Positions 8,254 through 15,925 of a stretch of 40,145 nucleotides of DNA are shown here, one piece after another (the stretch's first letter is position 1; each line of letters starts with the position of its first letter). Location of the stretch: contig JAUNIS010000022.1 in assembly GCA_030523325.1 (NCBI GenBank), forward strand, positions 1 to 40,145. The letters are read 5' to 3'. A program made the translations under genes and the position numbers. This stretch comes from Phascolarctobacterium sp. (GTDB lineage Bacteria > Bacillota > Negativicutes > Acidaminococcales > Acidaminococcaceae). The notes beneath the pieces were generated by a model that saw only the letters and a list, made by a program, of their open reading frames with translations, was not told where the DNA came from and made no database searches.

Positions 8254-9534
8254 TTACAGGTTAGGCAAGAAGGTAACAAGAGTAGGACAATAGGTTACAA
8301 TGAGAAGAGTAACAAGCAGAGAAATAATAAAAGGAATTACTTCACGAATAAACTCTTCAAGGGGAGTGTCCGTGATTGCACAAACCGTAAACATCATCGA
8401 TCCAAATGGTGGAGTCAAGCCACCGATCATGATATTAACAATGCACATCAAACCAAAATGCAAGGGATCAACACCGAGCTTAACTACAACAGGAACCAAG
8501 AGAGGAGCAAGAATAATTAAAGCAGCGCCACCTTCTAGGAACATGCCTAAGAAAAGCAAGAGCGCATTGATGATTGCTAGCATGATATATTTATTTTGCG
8601 TGATGTTCAACATTAATGCGGTCAGGGCTTGAGGAATACGCTGCCAATTCAAATAATAACCAAAGAAGGATGCTGCCACGATAATAAATACTACTGCAGA
8701 AGTACCGTAAATGGTTTCCTTCATGACAGGCCACATATGTTTCCATTTTAATTCACGATAAATGCAAACACCAACGATGATGCAATAAACTACTGCGAAT
8801 GCACCAGCTTCAGATGGAGTGAAGAGGCCAATACGCAGACCAGCGATAATACCGAAGGGGAACAAAAGAGCCCAAATTGATTCTTTTAATTGCTCAAGGA
8901 TTTCGCCAATGCTTGCTTGCTTTTCACGAGAAGGCTTGTAGCCACGTTTCTTGGAAATAACATGAACTGTTCCCATAAGAGCAAGAGCCATCAAAATGCC
9001 AGGAACGTAACCGCCAATAAACATCTTCGTTACAGATACATTAGCAATCAATGCGTAAATGATTAAGTTAATACCAGGCGGGATAACAGGAGTTACGGCT
9101 GATGACGCAGCAGTAATTGCAGCTGAGAAGCCACGATCATAACCACGCTTTTCCATTTCAGGAACTAACATTTTTGATTGCATTGCCGCATCGGCGTTGG
9201 CTGAACCAGATACGCCGCCCATCAGCAAAGAAAGTAAGACGTTTACTTGAGCCATGCCACCAGTAAGGTGACCTGTGAGTACGTCAGTAAATTTCATCAG
9301 CTTATCTGAGATACCCGAATAATTCATGATGGAGCCTGCCATAACGAAGAAAGAAATGGCAAGTAGCGGGAAGGATTGAGTTGAAGTGATGAGCCTTTGG
9401 AACATCAGTTGCATGGGAGATGTAGTATCGATGAAGCCGAAATAAAATACGGTTGCACTAAATAATGCAAAGGCGATAGGAATACCCAAGAAATAGAGGA
9501 CGAATACAATTAATATAGGCAGATACGCTTCCAT
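8254..9534 (-). CDS. dctM: TRAP transporter large permease (DctM)
   Basis: A 426-residue protein made of about 12 hydrophobic helices, the standard length for DctM, the Na+-coupled transport subunit of TRAP systems. Typical family stretches include GGVSGSANADAAMQSKMLVPEM (near 105-126), PVIPPGINLIIY and the C-terminal GGLTPPFGSMMF. Its ATG overlaps the TAA of dctQ by one base, which indicates translational coupling. The substrate is set mainly by DctP and is probably a carboxylate. The symbol is at family level only. Confidence 0.93.
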   Translation of the reverse strand: MEAYLPILIVFVLYFLGIPIAFALFSATVFYFGFIDTTSPMQLMFQRLITSTQSFPLLAISFFVMAGSIMNYSGISDKLMKFTDVLTGHLTGGMAQVNVLLSLLMGGVSGSANADAAMQSKMLVPEMEKRGYDRGFSAAITAASSAVTPVIPPGINLIIYALIANVSVTKMFIGGYVPGILMALALMGTVHVISKKRGYKPSREKQASIGEILEQLKESIWALLFPFGIIAGLRIGLFTPSEAGAFAVVYCIIVGVCIYRELKWKHMWPVMKETIYGTSAVVFIIVAASFFGYYLNWQRIPQALTALMLNITQNKYIMLAIINALLLFLGMFLEGGAALIILAPLLVPVVVKLGVDPLHFGLMCIVNIMIGGLTPPFGSMMFTVCAITDTPLEEFIREVIPFIISLLVTLLIVTYCPTLVTFLPNL

Positions 9535-10013
9535 TATTTAACTTCCTCCTCTTCTTTTTTGCCGCAAATATCTTGGTAAACAAAATATGCGGAATATAAA
9601 GTCATGCCAACAAAACAAATTAAAATAGAAAAACTAATATATGCGGATGATACGCCAAGCACCGGAGTCATTTTAGTTTTGGTCATCATAACATAAAGCA
9701 CTGCCAGATAACCCATAAAGCCATTCAAAACCAAAAGCAAAATATCGGAAGCAATTGCTACAACCTTTTGCACAGATTTAGGAAAAGCTTTGACAACCAT
9801 ATCAACACCTACGTGCCCATGGTTTTTATAAACAGCAATAGCACCGATGAATACGGACCAAACGAAGCTACCAGTTGCAACCTCTTCAGTCCAAACAATG
9901 CCAGAGTTTAAGACATAGCGCATAATTACATTAATTACAACGAGGATAGTTGTAAAGGTAATGCAGGCAGCCGCAACAATCTCTTCTATATTTTTTAAGA
10001 TAAACTTGCCCAA
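9534..10013 (-). CDS. dctQ: TRAP transporter small permease (DctQ)
   Basis: A 159-residue membrane protein with four predicted helices, matching the DctQ family. It pairs with DctM in the inner membrane. The start is a TTG at 10013, supported by GGAGG (10021-10025) 7 bases upstream; no better ATG is near. The C-terminus is strongly charged (KKEEEEVK). It lies between dctP and dctM in the usual order, with a hairpin between dctP and this gene. Confidence 0.9.
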   Translation of the reverse strand: MGKFILKNIEEIVAAACITFTTILVVINVIMRYVLNSGIVWTEEVATGSFVWSVFIGAIAVYKNHGHVGVDMVVKAFPKSVQKVVAIASDILLLVLNGFMGYLAVLYVMMTKTKMTPVLGVSSAYISFSILICFVGMTLYSAYFVYQDICGKKEEEEVK

Positions 10014-10036
10014 AATACAACCTCCTTAAATATACT

Positions 10037-10071
10037 AAAAGGCTGTACCGGAAGCTAGTTCCAGTACAGCC
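10037..10071 (-). terminator. intercistronic hairpin between dctP and dctQ (partial terminator)
   Basis: GGCTGTAC-C-GGAA (10041-10053) pairs with TTCC-A-GTACAGCC (10059-10071), with one internal mismatch, and a short TTTT follows on the minus strand. Such structures between a binding-protein gene and its permease genes usually lower read-through or protect the upstream mRNA, giving more binding protein than permease. Confidence 0.65.
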
Positions 10072-10104
10072 ACTTTTAGATGATGATAGAATTAGCCAAG
10101 GAAA

Positions 10105-11148
10105 TTATTTTTTCAGGCTTGCGCGAATCTTTGCAACCTCTTCATGCATCTTTTTGGAGATGCCTTTGGTTGCGCCTTGTTTTTCTTCCATGTCGATATA
10201 AACTTTTTCTACAGCCTTATTGAATGCAGCATGGTCAACGTCGTTGAATTTAACGCCCATTTCAAGAAGGTGCTTGTAAGTTCTGTCGTAATCTTTTTTG
10301 ATGATTTCGGTCATTTCTTTGCCGCCGAACTTGAATTCTTCAGCAACAATTTTTTGTTCTTCTGGAGTCATCTTAGCCCAAGTCTTCGGGGAAATATAAA
10401 CGCCGCAGGTACCTAAGAAGTGTTTAGTGGTTGCTACGTTTTTGCAAACCTCATAAGCTTTGGTGCCATCGTTAGAGAATTCGGAACCTTCGAGACCGTC
10501 CACAGTTTTAGCAGATACTGCAGATAAGGTTTCAGAGTAAGGCATACCAGTTGCGGTAGCACCCATTGCATTGATGGTATCGATGAAAAGCTTGGAGCCA
10601 GGAACACGCAGTTTCATGCCTTTCAAATCTTCAGGAGTTTTGATAACTTTGTTGACTTCCAGATTACGGAAACCGAAGATATAGTCAAGAGCAAGAATCT
10701 TAATGCCTTTTTCTTCAGCTTTTTTGATCATATCTTGAACCAGCGGGGTTTCGATCATCTTAATATATTCGTCATAGGACTCATACATCATAGGTCCAAC
10801 TAAAGGTCTGAAATCAGGAACATAGTCGCCTACGTAGGAAGGATCTTCTACAGAAATAAAATCTGCACCTTGAGCTACCTGTTCAAGACCATCTTTATAG
10901 GTTGCAATTTGACCTTGACCAAAATGTTGAATGTCGATACGTCCTTTGGTTTTCTCACGAATACGGTCGGTTACTAATTGCATGGATTTCCAAAGTTGTT
11001 CAGAAGGTTGGAATACATGAGACAATTTGATTACCAACGGTTTGCTAGTGTCAGGTTTTGCTGCAGCTTGTTTTTTGTCTCCACCACCACAACCAGCAAC
11101 TGCAACTGCAAGTGCACCAGTCAAGAGCATAGCTAATACTTTTTTCAT
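10105..11148 (-). CDS. dctP: TRAP transporter solute-binding protein (DctP), lipoprotein
   Basis: A 347-residue protein with a lipoprotein signal peptide: hydrophobic core to about residue 18, lipobox AVAGC, Cys20 as lipid anchor, then a Gly/Lys linker. The mature part is a DctP-type periplasmic receptor; LKGMKLRVPGSK carries the conserved Arg that clamps the substrate carboxylate, and TVDGLEGSEFSN is the usual downstream motif. AGGAGG precedes the ATG, and a consensus promoter drives the operon. The ligand is probably an organic acid; which one cannot be read from the sequence. Its first position before the hairpin suggests it is made in excess over DctQM. Confidence 0.93.
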   Translation of the reverse strand: MKKVLAMLLTGALAVAVAGCGGGDKKQAAAKPDTSKPLVIKLSHVFQPSEQLWKSMQLVTDRIREKTKGRIDIQHFGQGQIATYKDGLEQVAQGADFISVEDPSYVGDYVPDFRPLVGPMMYESYDEYIKMIETPLVQDMIKKAEEKGIKILALDYIFGFRNLEVNKVIKTPEDLKGMKLRVPGSKLFIDTINAMGATATGMPYSETLSAVSAKTVDGLEGSEFSNDGTKAYEVCKNVATTKHFLGTCGVYISPKTWAKMTPEEQKIVAEEFKFGGKEMTEIIKKDYDRTYKHLLEMGVKFNDVDHAAFNKAVEKVYIDMEEKQGATKGISKKMHEEVAKIRASLKK

Positions 11149-11222
11149 AAGAAGTTCCTCCTAATCCTGTATGTAAATATTGTAATTTCATAGGCTAACA
11201 CTAAGCCCATAACAGTAATTTA

Positions 11223-11251
11223 ATCTTATCAAAGTATACTCAAATTGTCAA
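11223..11251 (-). promoter_or_regulatory. promoter of the TRAP operon
   Basis: On the minus strand, a perfect -35 TTGACA (11246-11251) and -10 TAAGAT (11223-11228) are spaced 17 bp. Transcription starts about 65 bases before the dctP ATG. Confidence 0.8.
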
Positions 11252-11363
11252 TGAAAATAAGGTATAATGTATACAATTTAAATTGATAATTGATACTCGA
11301 TAATGTATAATTAATGTGTAAATGTTTATAGAATCACGTTCAATCTAAACTTTTTCATAGGAC

Positions 11364-11393
11364 TTGACGATTCAAATATCAATTTACTAATAA
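11364..11393 (+). promoter_or_regulatory. putative promoter of the glycerophosphodiesterase gene
   Basis: TTGACG (11364-11369) and TAATAA (11388-11393) with 18-bp spacing point at the gene starting at 11422. The resulting leader would be about 20 nt and contains the AGGAGG ribosome site. Confidence 0.5.
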
Positions 11394-11421
11394 ATTATTT
11401 TCTAATACAGGAGGAAAAATT

Positions 11422-12153
11422 ATGACCATGATTTTCGCGCATCGTGGTTTTTCCGGTTACTATCCAGAAAACACCATGCTTGCTTTTCAAAAGGTTGCTG
11501 AAGAAACTCTTGCTGATGGCATCGAATTAGATATCCAACTTACCAAAGATGGTGAAATCGTTATCATGCATGACGAAACCTTAGACAGGACTTCTAATGG
11601 CACGGGTAACCTCAATGACCACACTCTTGAAGAATTAAAAACTCTTAGCGTTGGCGTAAATATGAAAGGATTCTTTCCTCGCCAAACCATCCCAACCTTG
11701 CGAGAATATTTTACTTGGCTCAAAACTACCAAGCTCATCACCAACATTGAACTTAAGACCAGCATCTATGAATACGATGGCATCGTAGAAAAGCTCATCG
11801 CCATGGTAAAAGAATTTGGTTTAGAAAAACAAATTTGGTATTCCTCTTTTAATCATTATACTATTCAAAAAGTTAAAGAGCTCATGCCCGATGCGATTTG
11901 TGGTCTTTTAACCGAAAGCTGGGTCATTAACTACGGCAAATATTGTGCGGGTCAAGGAGCTTATTCAGCTAATGTTATTTACACTTATTGCTTAAAACCA
12001 GGCATTGCTGATGAGTTACATGCTCACGGCATTAAATTGCAGGCTTGGACTGCTAATACAGAAGAAGTTATGCAAGCGCTCGTGGATAATCATGTGGACG
12101 TACTCATCACCAATTATCCTGACAAGGCTGCCAAAATTTTGGGACGTAAATAA
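11422..12153 (+). CDS. glycerophosphodiester phosphodiesterase (cytoplasmic, UgpQ-like)
   Basis: A 243-residue GDPD-family protein that should split glycerophosphodiesters into sn-glycerol 3-phosphate and an alcohol. The family motif is clear at the N-terminus: AHRGFSGYYPENT (about 6-18), then ELDIQLTKDGEIVIMHD and LDRTSNGTG, which supply the metal-binding Glu/Asp and the catalytic His pair. The closing VDVLITNYPDKA is also typical. There is no signal peptide, so it acts in the cytoplasm. CAGGAGG lies 8 bases before the ATG. It is transcribed alone, divergent from the TRAP operon. The product would enter the same pool as glycerol kinase product. Confidence 0.93.
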   Translation: MTMIFAHRGFSGYYPENTMLAFQKVAEETLADGIELDIQLTKDGEIVIMHDETLDRTSNGTGNLNDHTLEELKTLSVGVNMKGFFPRQTIPTLREYFTWLKTTKLITNIELKTSIYEYDGIVEKLIAMVKEFGLEKQIWYSSFNHYTIQKVKELMPDAICGLLTESWVINYGKYCAGQGAYSANVIYTYCLKPGIADELHAHGIKLQAWTANTEEVMQALVDNHVDVLITNYPDKAAKILGRK

Positions 12154-12245
12154 TATTTATTTAAACTATTACTCTTTAAGATATTGCTTATAAAATAAAC
12201 TAACCATAAATCGTACTAATTTACTCAATGAACATACGGTGTGAA

Positions 12246-12944
12246 ATGAATAAAATTTTACATGCTTTTAAAGCTGCTTTTCCTTTTACGCTGCCCATTT
12301 GTGCAGCGTTTTTATTTTTAGGATCGGCTTACGGCTTCTACGTTGTAAGCAAAGGTTTTCCTCCCATCGTCCCCATCTTGATTAGTATTTTTGTTTTCGC
12401 AGGTTCCATGCAATTCGTCATGGTCCCCATGATGGTAAGTCCCTTTGATCCTTTTGCGGCCTTTTATATGACACTGCTTGTTAATTCTCGTCATTTCTTC
12501 TATGGGTTAACAATGCTTGACCGTTATAAAAATATGGGCTTGAAAAAACTTTATATGATTTTCGCCCTCTGCGATGAAACTTTTGCCGTTAACGTTGGCA
12601 CAAATATTCCAGAGGACGTCGACAAAGGATGGTTTTATACCTTCGTCAGTTTATTGAACCAAAGTTATTGGGTCATCGGTACAACCTTTGGCGCGTTTTT
12701 AGGAAGTCAAATCTCTATCAACACCAAGGGTCTTGACTTCGTACTCGTCTGTCTCTTTCTAGTAATTTTTGTTGGACAATGGCAAGGCACTGATAATCAC
12801 AAGCCTGCCCTCACAGGTCTTGGACTTTCGTTGTTATCCTTGCTTGCATTTGGCCCTAAATATTTCATTCCCCCTGCGATGGTAATGATGATTGCCGTCT
12901 TCGTGTGGTCCTATTACAAAGGAGGTGGAAACAAATGCCAATGA
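12246..12944 (+). CDS. azlC: AzlC family branched-chain amino acid exporter subunit
   Basis: A 232-residue membrane protein of the AzlC/YgaZ family, which forms a two-part exporter for branched-chain amino acids with AzlD. Typical features are the N-terminal AFPFTLPICAAFLFLGSAYG, the AGSMQFVMVPMM stretch and LLVNSRHFFYGLTM. I prefer the ATG at 12246, with GGTG four bases upstream; an in-frame ATG at 12228 would add six residues but has no ribosome site. Its end overlaps azlD by 10 bases. No dedicated promoter was found in the 74 bases after the upstream gene, so partial read-through from it is possible. Confidence 0.9.
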   Translation: MNKILHAFKAAFPFTLPICAAFLFLGSAYGFYVVSKGFPPIVPILISIFVFAGSMQFVMVPMMVSPFDPFAAFYMTLLVNSRHFFYGLTMLDRYKNMGLKKLYMIFALCDETFAVNVGTNIPEDVDKGWFYTFVSLLNQSYWVIGTTFGAFLGSQISINTKGLDFVLVCLFLVIFVGQWQGTDNHKPALTGLGLSLLSLLAFGPKYFIPPAMVMMIAVFVWSYYKGGGNKCQ

Positions 12945-13261
12945 CTTGGTCTGAAATTATTCTTGCCATTGCCGTAGTTATGGCAGGCACCATGCTAACT
13001 CGTTTCCTTTCCTTCATAGTTTTTCGTGAACAAAATGCCTTGATGGATTATCTCAGCACATTGCTTCCAGCTGCTGCCATGGCTATGTTGGTCGTCTATT
13101 CATTTAAAGATGTTAATGTGTTCACTGGCTCACATGGTATTCCCGAGGCAATTGCCGGTTTGCTCTGCGTGCTGTTGCAAATCTTTTTCAAGAACGTGCT
13201 GCTTTCCATGGCAGCGGGAACGGTTTGTTACATGTATTTAGTACAATATTTATTCGTGTGA
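12935..13261 (+). CDS. azlD: AzlD family branched-chain amino acid exporter subunit
   Basis: A 108-residue protein with about four membrane helices, the small partner of AzlC. The LTRFLSFIVF segment and the VYSFKDVNVF stretch near the middle match the family. The ATG at 12935 is preceded by GGAGGTG at 7 bases, inside the end of azlC, so translation is coupled. The pair ends before a bidirectional terminator. Confidence 0.9.
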   Translation: MPMTWSEIILAIAVVMAGTMLTRFLSFIVFREQNALMDYLSTLLPAAAMAMLVVYSFKDVNVFTGSHGIPEAIAGLLCVLLQIFFKNVLLSMAAGTVCYMYLVQYLFV

Positions 13262-13395
13262 CAAAAAAAACTGCAAGCTCACATAAAGCTTTGCTGAAAG
13301 AATTAAAATTTAAAATTTCAAAGGATACATGTTGTTCTTGGAAATAAAAAATTTTTAAAGAAAAAATTCTTGACGAGACAAGACACGATACAAAA

Positions 13396-13437
13396 AAATA
13401 AGGTCGTACGACATGCACGACCTTATTTCTTTTTTTA
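13396..13437 (+). terminator. bidirectional terminator between azlD and thiC
   Basis: A 12-bp perfect stem (13396-13407 with 13417-13428) has an A-run on its left and a T-run on its right. It lies between the convergent azlCD and thiC genes and can stop both. The bases from 13262 to 13395 show no gene. Confidence 0.9.
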
Positions 13438-13467
13438 TAATTAAGTTTTAATCAAGCAATTCACAGC

Positions 13468-14769
13468 TTATCGATTTTTTCTCTTGTGTTCGTCGATGTA
13501 TTTGCCGCAAATTTTTACAGCGCAATATTCACCACACATCGAACAGGCCTCGTCCGCAGATTGGTTCTTGCGATTACGGAAATCTGTTGCACGAACAGGA
13601 TCAATAGCGAGGCGTAATTGCTCAGGCCAATCCAAGAGCTTGCGAGCACGAGCCATAGCTAAATCCCATTCCCAAGCTTTCTTATTGCCCTTGGCGAGGT
13701 CCGCTGCATGAGCCGCAATGCGAGAAGCAATTACGCCCTCGCGTACGTCATTAATATCAGGCAAGCCTAAATGTTCTGCTGGAGTAACGTAGCACAAGAA
13801 ATCGGCACCACTTACTGCTGCCAAGGTACCACCAATTGCGGAAGTAATATGATCGTAACCAGGTGCAACATCAGTAACAAGTGGTCCAAGTACGTAGAAG
13901 GGCGCACCTTGACAAAGACGTTTTTCTAATTGCATATTAGTTGCGATTTGGTTATAAGGAACGTGACCGGGTCCTTCAACCATAACTTGAACACCTTTAT
14001 CCCAAGCTCTTTGGGTAAGCTCACCAAGATTTAACAGTTCTTGTATTTGAGCGCGGTCGGTTGCATCGGCAATGCAGCCAGGACGCAAGCCATCACCCAA
14101 AGAAATTGTTACGTCATACTTGGAACATATCTCAAGAATTTCATCAAAATATTCGTAGAGAGGGTTTTCTTGTTCGTTATGCAGCATCCAACCAGTGATA
14201 AAGCTGCCCCCGCGAGAGACAACATCCATCTCGCGACCTTGATCCAAAAGATGTTTTAAAACCTGACGAGTAATACCGCAATGCAAGGTTAAGAAATCGG
14301 CACCATCTTCTGCTTGCATACGAATAACATCCATAATATCATCCTTAGTCATTTCTACAACAAAGCCACGTTTCTTAATTGTCTCAACAGTTACCTGATA
14401 CATAGGAACGGTGCCAACCATAATTGTAGAATTAGCAAGGATTGCTCGACGAGATTCGGTAATATTGTCGCCAGTGGAAAGATCCATAACAGCATCAGCA
14501 CCAGCTTCAATAGCCGCCTTTAATTTTGCGATTTCGGGAGCTGGATCAGGAAAAGAGCTAGATGTACCGATATTAGCATTGACCTTGACAGTCAAGCCTT
14601 GACCAACGCCACGAGGAACGATATTTTTATGATTAATGTTACAAGGAATAACAATTGTTCCTTTCGCCACATTTTCGCGAATATATTCCGGAGTCAAGCC
14701 TTCTTGCTCGGCTACGATTTTCATTTGCTCGGTAATAATTCCTTGTCTAGCAAGTTGCATTTGTGTCAT
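13468..14769 (-). CDS. thiC: phosphomethylpyrimidine synthase ThiC
   Basis: A 433-residue radical SAM enzyme that rearranges aminoimidazole ribotide to the thiamine pyrimidine HMP-P. Length matches the short form of anaerobic Bacillota. Visible family stretches: NINHKNIVPRGVGQG, VNANIGTSS, GADAVMDLSTG, FLTLHCGI, SRGGSF, SLGDGLRPG and EGPGHVP. The C-terminal cluster motif is CSMCGEYC, a CX2CX3C spacing, one residue shorter than the CX2CX4C of E. coli. I chose the ATG at 14769, with AAGGAGGAG upstream. It is the only thiamine gene here and sits behind a TPP riboswitch, so thiamine pyrophosphate should switch it off. Confidence 0.96.
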   Translation of the reverse strand: MTQMQLARQGIITEQMKIVAEQEGLTPEYIRENVAKGTIVIPCNINHKNIVPRGVGQGLTVKVNANIGTSSSFPDPAPEIAKLKAAIEAGADAVMDLSTGDNITESRRAILANSTIMVGTVPMYQVTVETIKKRGFVVEMTKDDIMDVIRMQAEDGADFLTLHCGITRQVLKHLLDQGREMDVVSRGGSFITGWMLHNEQENPLYEYFDEILEICSKYDVTISLGDGLRPGCIADATDRAQIQELLNLGELTQRAWDKGVQVMVEGPGHVPYNQIATNMQLEKRLCQGAPFYVLGPLVTDVAPGYDHITSAIGGTLAAVSGADFLCYVTPAEHLGLPDINDVREGVIASRIAAHAADLAKGNKKAWEWDLAMARARKLLDWPEQLRLAIDPVRATDFRNRKNQSADEACSMCGEYCAVKICGKYIDEHKRKNR

Positions 14770-14800
14770 GATTTTTCTCCTCCTTGTCATCAAGAAAAAT

Positions 14801-14826
14801 AAAAAAGCTCCCAAAATTTTGGGAGC
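14801..14826 (-). terminator. riboswitch-controlled terminator before thiC
   Basis: A 10-bp stem, GCTCCCAAAA with TTTTGGGAGC (14807-14826), is followed by TTTTTT on the minus strand. It lies between the TPP aptamer and the thiC ribosome site. Its 5' RNA arm CGCTCCC is complementary to GGGAGCG in the aptamer (14908-14914), so anti-terminator and aptamer exclude each other. Confidence 0.9.
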
Positions 14827-14840
14827 GAAATAATTGAACT

Positions 14841-14920
14841 TTGCTTTCCTACGTCGGTACTAACCGAATCAGGTTCAAAGGGTCGAACAAAAAGTTCTCT
14901 CAGCATACGCTCCCCTAGCA
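14841..14920 (-). promoter_or_regulatory. TPP riboswitch (THI box)
   Basis: The minus-strand RNA carries the conserved thi-box features in order: GGGGAGC, GCTGAGA (14898-14904), a P3 stem, GAACCTGAT (about 14868-14876), GGTTAGTACC and GACGTAGGAAAGC. Ends pair as P1 (TGCT with AGCA). It precedes thiC and a terminator, so binding of thiamine pyrophosphate should cause early termination. Confidence 0.95.
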
Positions 14921-14939
14921 TAAATTTTCAGTTGGGAAT

Positions 14940-14968
14940 ATTTTATCACGAGGTAGACGATAAATCAA
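14940..14968 (-). promoter_or_regulatory. thiC promoter, -35 box inside a repeat end
   Basis: On the minus strand TTGATT (14963-14968) and TAAAAT (14940-14945) are spaced 17 bp. The predicted start lies about a dozen bases before the TPP aptamer. The -35 hexamer falls at the end of the inverted-repeat element at 14964-15162. Confidence 0.6.
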
Positions 14969-15162
14969 TTAGCAATTAGCAAAGAGCAATGAGCAATTGT
15001 GGATGGATTTGCTACGCAAATCCTTTTGATTAAACTGAATCGTTAAATCGTTAGATTGTATTTACAAATGCAGTATTTATGGCGAATAGTTTTGGTTTGC
15101 GATTGAAGTTAGCGTGACCATTACCAAAATTGCTAATTACTCATTACTAATTGCTAATTGAT
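14964..15162. repeat. 199-bp MITE-like element with 39-bp inverted ends
   Basis: Positions 14964-15002 and 15124-15162 are inverted repeats of 39 bp that match at 34 positions without gaps. Each end is built from short repeats of ATTAGCA/GAGCAAT type. The 121-bp interior has no open frame but has a perfect hairpin (GGATTTGC, loop TAC, GCAAATCC at 15005-15023). No clear target-site duplication is seen. It looks like a small non-autonomous mobile or palindromic repeat; no related transposase is in the window. Confidence 0.65.
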
Positions 15163-15185
15163 AAAGTTTACGCACTACGAATTAA

Positions 15186-15827
15186 TTATTTGCTTGGCAT
15201 CATCACTTTCAGTTTCTCTACTTGTTTCGTAGTAAGTTTTACATAATTATTGCCAGCTGCGTAACAATCAAGCTCGTAAGGACCATAAACAAGAGAAACA
15301 CTACCATCCCCATTAAGGCGGAAGTTTTCTTTAACCAAAGTGTTTTCATCCATAAAAGGAGCTTCGCCTTGGGAACCGTCTTCAAGCTCTACAGGCAAGT
15401 AACCGTTTTTAATACCCCAACGTAATTCGTCAGAATTAATTGAGGGAACAAAATCATAATATTTCATGCGATTACCAGTTTCTTTGTCGAAAACATAGTA
15501 ACCAGTGTAATACATTCCATGTGCTCCGCCATGGAAATCGTAGGGCTCTAAGGTGAAGCAAAGATACTTTTCGTCATCAAGAATGACTTTATAATCCATA
15601 CCGCCACCAACAAGCTCATGGTCTTGATTATGAATCTTGCGCAAGGATTTAAATTCACTATTAACAAATTTATTAATCTTTTGAGTTGCCTTAGAGCTTT
15701 CTAAGGTAAAGCGTGGATACTTGTAGTTGGTTTTATCCGTTTTAAATTGCATAGTAGTAACTTCAGTTGCAAAGCAAGTTGCAGATAATGCTAAACCAAG
15801 ACACAGAGCAGTGATAATTTTTTTCAT
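15186..15827 (-). CDS. exported DUF3298 (RsiV/PdaC-like) domain protein
   Basis: A 213-residue protein with a signal peptide (residues 1-20, cleavage near CFA-T). The mature part resembles the DUF4163/DUF3298 pair found in RsiV and PdaC: YPRFTLESS, then the YDFHGGAHGMYYTGYYVFDKETG core (about 107-129), ending in LVYGPYELDCYAAGNNYVKLT. DUF3298 often sits in cell-envelope proteins, and RsiV binds lysozyme; here no enzyme domain is attached, so a binding or inhibitor role is possible but not shown. GGAGGA precedes the ATG. It is monocistronic, and the repeat element lies just past its stop codon. Confidence 0.8.
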   Translation of the reverse strand: MKKIITALCLGLALSATCFATEVTTMQFKTDKTNYKYPRFTLESSKATQKINKFVNSEFKSLRKIHNQDHELVGGGMDYKVILDDEKYLCFTLEPYDFHGGAHGMYYTGYYVFDKETGNRMKYYDFVPSINSDELRWGIKNGYLPVELEDGSQGEAPFMDENTLVKENFRLNGDGSVSLVYGPYELDCYAAGNNYVKLTTKQVEKLKVMMPSK

Positions 15828-15867
15828 AATGATTCCTCCGTTGAAATTTTTTCATTTTTCTTCTATA

Positions 15868-15896
15868 ATGATATACAATATTCCCCCAAAAGTAAA
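15868..15896 (-). promoter_or_regulatory. putative promoter of the DUF3298 gene
   Basis: On the minus strand TTTACT (15891-15896) and TATCAT (15868-15873) are spaced 17 bp, about 35 bases before the likely leader of the gene at 15827. Both hexamers deviate from consensus. Confidence 0.4.
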
Positions 15897-15925
15897 TAAA
15901 TTTTAAAAATAGTAGGACAAAATAA

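Noticed and set aside
12228..12246. An earlier ATG for azlC at 12228
   Set aside because: It has no ribosome site, while the ATG at 12246 has GGTG at a suitable distance and gives the usual family N-terminus.
14964..15162. CRISPR-like array from the short repeated ATTAGCA units
   Set aside because: The repeats are inverted ends, not regularly spaced direct repeats with unique spacers, and no cas gene is present.
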